Assembly: GCA_043738625.1 (NCBI GenBank)
Contig: JAYUFR010000219.1
Location: 1-11,746 of the forward strand
Reading direction: 5' to 3'
Length of the DNA stretch: 11,746 nt
Origin: JANYCD01 sp043738625
GTDB taxonomy: Bacteria > Pseudomonadota > Gammaproteobacteria > Burkholderiales > Rhodocyclaceae
In this document: piece after piece, positions 6,868 to 11,746 of the stretch
Numbering within the stretch: position 1 is the stretch's first letter
How the letters are laid out: every line of letters begins with the position of its first letter
Program-made: the position numbers and the translations under genes
Notes under the pieces: model-generated
What the model was told of the DNA's origin: nothing
What the model saw: the letters and a program-made list of their open reading frames with translations, nothing else
Database searches by the model: none

Positions 6868-6902
6868 AAAAAGCCCCGGAAACCTGGGGTTTGCGGGGCT
6901 TT
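6868..6902 (-). terminator. Intrinsic terminator of tRNA-Leu (hairpin usable from both sides)
   Basis: A perfect 9-bp stem (AAAGCCCCG at 6870-6878, CGGGGCTTT at 6894-6902) encloses a nested stem AAACC/GGTTT. On the minus strand it is followed by TTTTTGTTG, a good U tract, so it most likely ends the tRNA-Leu transcript 30 bases after the CCA. From the plus side, where it would end the quinoprotein-propeller operon, only three T residues follow. Confidence 0.88.
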
Positions 6903-6931
6903 GCCATTCATCAATCGTTGCTGAGTTCCCG

Positions 6932-7016
6932 TGGTGCCCAGGAGAGGACTCGAACCTCCACACCTTGCGGCGCATGGACCTGAACCATGTGCGTCTACCA
7001 ATTCCGCCACCTGGGC
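6932..7016 (-). tRNA. tRNA-Leu (anticodon CAG)
   Basis: This is an 85-nt class II tRNA including an encoded CCA (6934-6932). The acceptor arms GCCCAGG (7016-7010) and CCTGGGC pair fully, with discriminator A. The anticodon stem CATGG/CCATG encloses the loop TTCAGGT, giving anticodon CAG, which reads CUG leucine codons. A long variable arm of the Leu type and GGTTCGAGTCC in the T arm are present. It has its own promoter at 7067-7040 and terminator at 6902-6868. Confidence 0.97.
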
Positions 7017-7039
7017 TGGGGCTAGCAAAAGAGCGCCGG

Positions 7040-7067
7040 ATTCTAAAGGAAACCAGAAAATTGTCAA
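7040..7067 (-). promoter_or_regulatory. Sigma-70 promoter of tRNA-Leu
   Basis: On the minus strand there is a consensus -35 TTGACA (7067-7062), a 16-base spacer and a -10 TAGAAT (7045-7040). A GC-rich CCGGCGC discriminator follows directly, typical of stringently controlled stable-RNA promoters. The expected start is near 7033, about 17 bases before the tRNA 5' end. The same bases hold the ribosome site and start codon of rnr on the other strand. Confidence 0.88.
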
Positions 7068-9292
7068 ACAAGAAAAACCAAAAACTATCCAAGATACGCG
7101 TCGCTGACCCACATCTGGCGCGGGAACGCGCGAAATACGATCATCCATTGCCGAGCCGTGAATATGTGCTCGACGTGGTGGCGGAGCAGGGCGTGCCGGT
7201 CACCTTCGAACGCGTCTGCGAACTGATGGATGTCTCGGTCGAAGAACGCGAAACCTTCCAGCGTCGCATGGGCGCCATGGCGCGCGATGGCCAATTGATG
7301 CAGAACCGCCGTGGTGACTGGCTGCTGCCGACCAAGGCCGACCTGATTCGCGGCAAGGTGCAGGGCCATCCCGATGGCTACGGCTTCCTCGTGCCCGAAG
7401 ACGGTGGCGCCGACATCTTTCTTTCCACCAAGGAAATGGAAAAGATGCTGCACGGCGACCGTGCCATCGTGCGCATCATCGGCACCGATCGCAAGGGCCG
7501 GCCCGAGGGCAAGGTGGTCGAGGTCACCGAGCATGCCAATACGCGCGTCGTCGGTCGCGTGACCGAGGAGCATGGCGTGTGGTTCGTCGTGGCGGAGAAC
7601 CGCCGCATCAGCCAGGACATCCTGCTGGCGCCGGTGGAGAAGGGCAGCAAGGCGCCCAAGCTCAAGGCCGGGCAGGTGGTGATGGTCGACATCATCGAAC
7701 AGCCGTCCAAGACCTCGCAGCCCATCGGCCGCGTGGTCGAGGTGCTCGGCAACTATGCCGACCCGGGCATGGAAATCGAAATCGCCCTGCGCAAGCACGA
7801 CCTGCCGTTCGAGTTTTCCGCCGAGGCATTGGCGCAGGCGAAGAAATTGCCCGACGTGGTGACCAAGGCCGATTGGAAGGGACGCGAGGATCTGACCAAT
7901 CTGCCGCTGGTGACCATTGACGGTGAAACCGCGCGCGACTTCGACGATGCGGTGTACTGCGAGGCGCAGGGCAAGGGCTTCCGCCTGATCGTCGCGATTG
8001 CCGATGTGTCGCACTATGTGACCGTCGATTCGCCACTGGATCGCGATGCGTATGAACGCGGCAACTCGGTGTACTTCCCGCGCCGCGTGATTCCCATGCT
8101 GCCGGAAAAAATCTCCAACGGGCTGTGTTCGCTCAATCCGAATCTCGAGCGCGTGTGCATGGTGTGCGACATGGACATTTCATCCTCCGGGGTGATCAAG
8201 AACTATCGCTTCTATCCGGCGGTGATGCACTCCAAGGCGCGCCTGACTTACACCGAAGTGGCGGCGGCCCTGTACGAGAAAATACCGGCCGCGCGCACCA
8301 AGCTCGGCCCGCTGCTGCCGCATCTGGAAACACTGGACCGCTTGTTCCGCATCCTCGAAGGCGCGCGCAGCAAGCGCGGCGCCATCGACTTCGACACCGC
8401 CGAGACCATCATGGTGTTCGACGACAAGGGCAAGATCCTGCGCATCGAACCCTACGCGCGTAATGACGCCCATCGCCTGATCGAGGAGTGCATGCTGGCC
8501 GCCAACGTCTGCGCGTCCGAGTATTTGCGCGAACACGAACAGCCGGTGGTGTATCGCACCCATCCTGCGCCGAAGCCGGAAAAGGTCACCAAGCTGCGCG
8601 ACTTCCTCGGCACCTTCGGCCTGCAGCTCGGTGGCGGCGACAGCCCAACCGCCAAGGACTATTCCAAGCTGCTCGACAAGGTCCAGGACCGGCCCGACAA
8701 GGCGCTGCTGCAAACCGTGATGCTGCGCTCGTTGCAACAGGCGATCTACAGCCCCGACAACGTCGGTCACTTCGGCCTCGCCTACGAGAGCTACACCCAC
8801 TTCACTTCGCCGATCCGCCGCTATCCCGACCTGCTGGTGCATCGTGCCATCAAGGCGGTGCTGAAGAAGGAAAAATACCAGCCCGGCAACTGGGAAGAGA
8901 TCGGCCTGCACTGCTCCGCCACCGAGCGTCGCGCCGATGAAGCGACGCGTGACGTCGAGGCCTGGCTCAAGTGCTATTACATGCAGGATAAAGTTGGCGA
9001 GGAATTCGAGGGCAGCATCTCGGCGGTGGTGCCGTTCGGCATCTTCGTCGCGCTCGACGACGTGTTCATCGAAGGCCTGGTGCACGTCTCCGATCTTGGC
9101 CGCGACTACTTCCATTTCGATGAAACCAATCACCAGATGGTGGGCGAGCGCAGCGGCGTGCGTTACCGCCTGGCAGGACGGGTCAAGGTGCAACTGGTGC
9201 GCGTCGACATGGAACAGAACAAGATCGACTTCCGCCTCGCCGGCGAAAAATTCGATGAACCAAAGTCCAGCGGCAAGGCGCGCCGTGGCTGA
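7061..9292 (+). CDS. rnr: Ribonuclease R (3'-5' exoribonuclease)
   Basis: RNase R degrades structured RNA processively in rRNA, tRNA and mRNA decay and in trans-translation. This 743-residue version shows, in order, an N-terminal winged-helix domain (about 29-90), two cold-shock domains (about 96-260, starting RGKVQGHPDGYGF), the RNB nuclease core and an S1 domain (about 645-726). The magnesium-binding catalytic cluster DGETARDFDD gives Asp287, Asp293, Asp295 and Asp296. The basic C-terminal tail is short (ends SGKARRG), so it is shorter than the ~813-residue E. coli enzyme. The start is taken as TTG at 7061, with AAGGA (7046-7050) 10 bases upstream, which gives the N-terminus MSNKKNQ. The only upstream in-frame ATGs (6965, 6974) lie in DNA antisense to tRNA-Leu and would add non-conserved residues. 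It overlaps rlmB by 8 bases. Confidence 0.95.
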   Translation: MSNKKNQKLSKIRVADPHLARERAKYDHPLPSREYVLDVVAEQGVPVTFERVCELMDVSVEERETFQRRMGAMARDGQLMQNRRGDWLLPTKADLIRGKVQGHPDGYGFLVPEDGGADIFLSTKEMEKMLHGDRAIVRIIGTDRKGRPEGKVVEVTEHANTRVVGRVTEEHGVWFVVAENRRISQDILLAPVEKGSKAPKLKAGQVVMVDIIEQPSKTSQPIGRVVEVLGNYADPGMEIEIALRKHDLPFEFSAEALAQAKKLPDVVTKADWKGREDLTNLPLVTIDGETARDFDDAVYCEAQGKGFRLIVAIADVSHYVTVDSPLDRDAYERGNSVYFPRRVIPMLPEKISNGLCSLNPNLERVCMVCDMDISSSGVIKNYRFYPAVMHSKARLTYTEVAAALYEKIPAARTKLGPLLPHLETLDRLFRILEGARSKRGAIDFDTAETIMVFDDKGKILRIEPYARNDAHRLIEECMLAANVCASEYLREHEQPVVYRTHPAPKPEKVTKLRDFLGTFGLQLGGGDSPTAKDYSKLLDKVQDRPDKALLQTVMLRSLQQAIYSPDNVGHFGLAYESYTHFTSPIRRYPDLLVHRAIKAVLKKEKYQPGNWEEIGLHCSATERRADEATRDVEAWLKCYYMQDKVGEEFEGSISAVVPFGIFVALDDVFIEGLVHVSDLGRDYFHFDETNHQMVGERSGVRYRLAGRVKVQLVRVDMEQNKIDFRLAGEKFDEPKSSGKARRG

Positions 9293-10031
9293 AACGAAAC
9301 TGATTCACGGCTTCCATGCCATCACCGCCAAGCTGCGCCAGGCGCCGGACGACGTCAAGGAAATCTATCTGGCCGAAGGCCGTCACGACCAGCGCGCGCG
9401 CGACCTGCTGAAGCTGGCGGCAGGCTGCAACGTGCGGGTACTGCCGGTGGACATGGCACGACTCGACGGCATGGCCGGCGGCGGCAACCATCAAGGCGCG
9501 GTGGCGCGCATCGATGCGCGGCAGCGTCACCTGACGGTGGACGACATTCTGGAAACACTGGCCGAACCGGCGCTGCTGCTGGTGCTGGACGGCGTGCAGG
9601 ACCCGCACAACCTCGGCGCCTGCCTGCGCGTTGCCGATGCCGTCGGCGCCCACGCCGTGATCGCACCCAAGGACCGGGCCGTGGGCCTCAACGCCACCGC
9701 CATCAAGGTCGCCAGCGGCGCGGCCGACACCGTGCCCTACATCACCGTCACCAACCTCGCCCGCGCACTGCGCGAGATACAGGAACGCAATGTCTGGGTC
9801 GTCGGTGCGGATGGTGAGGCGAAGCGCGATCTTTACGAGGTTGACCAGTCCGGCGCGATCGCCTGGGTGCTGGGTGCAGAAGGGACAGGCCTGCGTCGTT
9901 TAACCGGCGAGACCTGCGATGAACTGGCGCGCATCCCCATGCTGGGGACGGTGGAGAGCCTCAATGTTTCAGTGGCGAGCGGGATATGTTTGTTCGAGGC
10001 GAGACGACAGCGGGGGTTGAAGAAAGCTTAA
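9285..10031 (+). CDS. rlmB: 23S rRNA (guanosine-2'-O-)-methyltransferase RlmB
   Basis: RlmB methylates the 2'-O of G2251 in the peptidyl-transferase loop of 23S rRNA, using S-adenosylmethionine. The 248-residue protein has an N-terminal substrate-binding domain (KLIHGFHA) and a C-terminal SPOUT knot with the three family motifs: NLGACLR at 109-115 (Asn109, Arg115), GAEGTG at 197-202 and SLNVSVASG at 225-233. Length is close to E. coli RlmB (243). The start is GTG at 9285, with AAGG six bases upstream; it gives the conserved start (V/M)AETKLIHG. An in-frame ATG at 9255 would add ten residues and has a poorer site. The start lies inside the end of rnr, so the two are co-translated. The next gene is convergent, with 19 bases between stops and no hairpin that I can see. 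Confidence 0.96.
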   Translation: MAETKLIHGFHAITAKLRQAPDDVKEIYLAEGRHDQRARDLLKLAAGCNVRVLPVDMARLDGMAGGGNHQGAVARIDARQRHLTVDDILETLAEPALLLVLDGVQDPHNLGACLRVADAVGAHAVIAPKDRAVGLNATAIKVASGAADTVPYITVTNLARALREIQERNVWVVGADGEAKRDLYEVDQSGAIAWVLGAEGTGLRRLTGETCDELARIPMLGTVESLNVSVASGICLFEARRQRGLKKA

Positions 10032-10050
10032 GTTTGGGGCCGACAAGCGA

Positions 10051-10509
10051 TCAACAATTCTGCCTCTGCGCCACCAAGGCAGCTCTGAAGTCGCTCGTGC
10101 GCAGCGTCGCGATGGTCTTCCCTGCCGCGTCGAGCAGATCAAAGAGCGCATCGGTGTGGCCACGTATGCTGTAGAGCAAAACGCATCCGTCAGCTCCGCC
10201 GCCCTCCGTGTGAGAATCGCCATCCGGCTGAGTGACCGTAAAGCGTCCGGCCGGGCGGCAGTCTCGTAGTCGTCCGTCTATTTCATAGATGACGTGAGCA
10301 CCCTCAATGACGAAGGTGTAGGTGGCCGCCAAGTGTCGATGGACCAAGCTATTGGTGTTCGGATCAAACTTCACAATGAACTCGACCGCATTGGTGGCTT
10401 CGTCCACAAACAGTATCGACGCAACGAACCCTGTGAAATCGCCCAGTTTTCGCCATTCGATGTTGCTGTCGTCGAAGTGATGGACGGCCTGGGTCGCTAT
10501 TGTCGACAT
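10051..10509 (-). CDS. Small cupin-domain protein, possible three-His metal dioxygenase
   Basis: This 152-residue protein contains a single cupin barrel. The first motif carries HRH (His57, His59) followed by LAATYTFVIEG, where the usual Glu is replaced by Thr63/Tyr64. The second motif is PDGDSH, with His100. Three His and no Glu resemble the iron site of acetylacetone dioxygenase (Dke1) and 2,4'-dihydroxyacetophenone dioxygenase, so a ring- or diketone-cleaving oxygenase is possible; a metal-binding sensor is an alternative. The start ATG at 10509-10507 follows AGGAGAG by 7 bases. There are 15 more in-frame residues upstream (to 10554) but no ribosome site for them. It lies 124 bases downstream of the GCD-type gene on the same strand. 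ATA and CGA codons, avoided in rnr and rlmB, are used. Confidence 0.75.
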   Translation of the reverse strand: MSTIATQAVHHFDDSNIEWRKLGDFTGFVASILFVDEATNAVEFIVKFDPNTNSLVHRHLAATYTFVIEGAHVIYEIDGRLRDCRPAGRFTVTQPDGDSHTEGGGADGCVLLYSIRGHTDALFDLLDAAGKTIATLRTSDFRAALVAQRQNC

Positions 10510-10591
10510 TGCATCGCTCTCCTGTGATTGCCTCAGCCGTTTCATGGTGGCCATCGGCCATCACTCCGCGCGCGACCGCCGTTGCTGCGCT

Positions 10592-10608
10592 CAACGATCA
10601 AATCGTTG
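10592..10608. repeat. 17-bp palindrome between the gcd-type gene and the cupin gene
   Basis: CAACGAT (10592-10598) and ATCGTTG (10602-10608) are perfect inverted arms around CAA. They sit 26 bases past the gcd-type stop and about 83 bases before the cupin start. There is no T run on either side, so it is not a standard terminator. It may be an operator for the cupin gene or an mRNA processing hairpin. Confidence 0.5.
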
Positions 10609-10633
10609 TTGTCATCGAACATCCTTGTTCGGC

Positions 10634-11746
10634 TCATTGACCTTGGGCCGCATCCGGCTTGTTCGGCAACGCAAAGGCGACCAGCGCATCGCCGAGCGGC
10701 ATCTTCAGGAATGTACTTCCGCCGGCCATGATCACGACAAACTGGCGCCCGCTTTTGGGCGAAATGTAGGTCATGGGCGTTGACTGCCCTCCAGTCGGCA
10801 GACGCGCGCTCCACAATTCACGCCCGGTTCGAATATCAAAAGCGCGAAAGGTCTTTTCCCGAACCGCCCCCATGAAGACGAGTCCGCCTTTGGTCGTCAA
10901 TGTCCCGCCGAACCCAGCCATACCGATCGGCAACGGAAGCCCGGTTGCGATCCCAAAGGGGCCGCTGTCACGCGCCGTGCCGACCGGATGCTGCCAGAGC
11001 AATGTACCAGTCCGCAGATCCACCGCGCTCAAGGTCCCGTGGGGTGGCTTGTTGCAGGGAATTTCAAGTGGCGAGAACAAGCCATGGACGATCGCGCCAT
11101 AGGGTGAACCTAACTGAGGCAAGGGAGCATCGACAAACGTGTCCGACGACGCATGCGTCGTATCGCCATGCCCCTCGCCTTTTGCTTTCACCAAAGCCAG
11201 TATTCGATCTGTCTCTGTACGGGGAACGAGCTGAACCGTAGTTCCGATATTCAGGCTGTTGACGATCGCTACAGCGTGTTCCGGATCGACGGAAATGCCG
11301 CCCCAATTCATGCCCCCACCGATGCTGGGATAGATCAGCGACCGGGTTAGTCCAGGTGGCGTGAGCGGGCCGTCATAGCGCAGGCGCCTGAAGTCGATGC
11401 GGCACCAGAGTTGATCGAGCGGTGTGAGACCCCACATATCGCTTTCTTTCAGCACGCCGCCATTGAAGGATGGCATGCCGACCGAGAAGGGCTGCGCAGG
11501 CGAAAGGGTCCCTTCAGGCACCCCTCCACTTTGCGGCACGGGCTTCTCTTCGACCGCAGCGATCGGAGCACCTGTGCGGCGGTCGAGAACAAAGAGCTCG
11601 CCGCGTTTTGTCGCCTGGACCAGTGCGGGCACCAGCTTGCCACCATGGGGAATGTCGACGAGCGTGGGTTGCGCCGGCACGTCATAGTCCCAAAGATCAT
11701 GATGTGCTGTCTGAAACGACCAGCGCGGCAAGCCGGTCTCGATATC
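10634..11746 (-). CDS. PQQ-dependent dehydrogenase, membrane-bound glucose dehydrogenase (GCD) family (5' end beyond window)
   Basis: This is the C-terminal ~370 residues of a quinoprotein of the GCD/quinate dehydrogenase family, normally about 700-800 residues with or without N-terminal membrane helices. It oxidises a sugar or cyclic polyol at the periplasmic face. The catalytic segment HHDLWDYD holds the conserved Asp. The Lys-containing ATKRGELFVLDRRTG, QPFSVGMPSF, DMWGLTPLDQLWCR and PTGGQSTPMTY are family signatures. The frame stays open to the right edge, beginning DIETGLPRW. No cytochrome domain follows, as expected for enzymes that reduce ubiquinone. Codon choice (ATA, CGA, TTA, GGA) differs from rnr and rlmB. 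Glucose, quinate and other polyols cannot be told apart from this half, so no symbol is given. Confidence 0.92.
   Translation of the reverse strand, partial: DIETGLPRWSFQTAHHDLWDYDVPAQPTLVDIPHGGKLVPALVQATKRGELFVLDRRTGAPIAAVEEKPVPQSGGVPEGTLSPAQPFSVGMPSFNGGVLKESDMWGLTPLDQLWCRIDFRRLRYDGPLTPPGLTRSLIYPSIGGGMNWGGISVDPEHAVAIVNSLNIGTTVQLVPRTETDRILALVKAKGEGHGDTTHASSDTFVDAPLPQLGSPYGAIVHGLFSPLEIPCNKPPHGTLSAVDLRTGTLLWQHPVGTARDSGPFGIATGLPLPIGMAGFGGTLTTKGGLVFMGAVREKTFRAFDIRTGRELWSARLPTGGQSTPMTYISPKSGRQFVVIMAGGSTFLKMPLGDALVAFALPNKPDAAQGQ

Noticed and set aside
6965..7060. ATG start for rnr at 6965 or 6974
   Set aside because: These codons are complementary to tRNA-Leu bases. The added residues do not look like RNase R, and a ribosome site precedes TTG 7061 instead.
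8180..9193. Minus-strand open frame of 337 codons opposite rnr
   Set aside because: It is antisense to the conserved RNB and S1 domains and has a composition-driven sequence with no domain.
9255..9284. ATG 9255 as start of rlmB
   Set aside because: It gives ten extra residues not expected in RlmB and a weaker ribosome site. GTG 9285 gives the conserved N-terminus.

Overview
The window looks like chromosomal DNA of a GC-rich betaproteobacterium. A Rhodocyclales-type organism is my best guess: it has a tRNA-Leu gene divergent from rnr-rlmB and periplasmic PQQ enzymes beside an alicyclic-acid degradation cassette. No taxon marker such as rRNA is present, so the placement is inference.

Layout. 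(1) 1-769, minus: most of a GeoA/XylB-like zinc alcohol dehydrogenase, cut by the left edge. (2) 770-1135: a 366-base divergent control region with a perfect minus-strand TATAAT box flanked by a 9-bp direct repeat. (3) 1136-3686, plus: a three-gene operon. It encodes a 2,4-dienoyl-CoA-reductase-like SDR, a BadH-like SDR and a BadI-like crotonase that probably opens a ring, and it ends at a strong intrinsic terminator (3725-3755). (4) 3844-6835, plus: a periplasmic PQQ quinoprotein with a C-terminal cytochrome c domain, followed 4 bases later by a secreted YVTN beta-propeller protein. (5) 6868-7067, minus: tRNA-Leu(CAG) with its own promoter and terminator. (6) 7061-10031, plus: rnr (RNase R) and rlmB (23S rRNA Gm2251 methyltransferase), overlapping by 8 bases. 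(7) 10051-11746, minus: a small three-His cupin and the C-terminal half of a GCD-type PQQ dehydrogenase, cut by the right edge.

How the genes may work together. The BadH-like and BadI-like proteins match the last two steps of the cyclohexanecarboxyl-CoA route: oxidation of a 2-hydroxyacyl-CoA to a 2-ketoacyl-CoA, then hydrolytic ring opening. The dienoyl-CoA-reductase-like SDR would saturate a conjugated intermediate. The divergent allylic/aryl alcohol dehydrogenase could feed the route from an alcohol such as a cyclic monoterpene alcohol. CoA ligase, acyl-CoA dehydrogenase and hydratase are not in the window. The quinoprotein-propeller pair is a separate periplasmic alcohol-oxidation unit. 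The tRNA-rnr-rlmB block is housekeeping. The gcd-cupin block has visibly different codon choice and looks like an accessory insertion next to it.

The most notable points are the probable ring-cleavage cassette, the loss of the catalytic Tyr in its first SDR, the repeat-flanked -10 box, and an rnr start codon lying inside the tRNA-Leu promoter.
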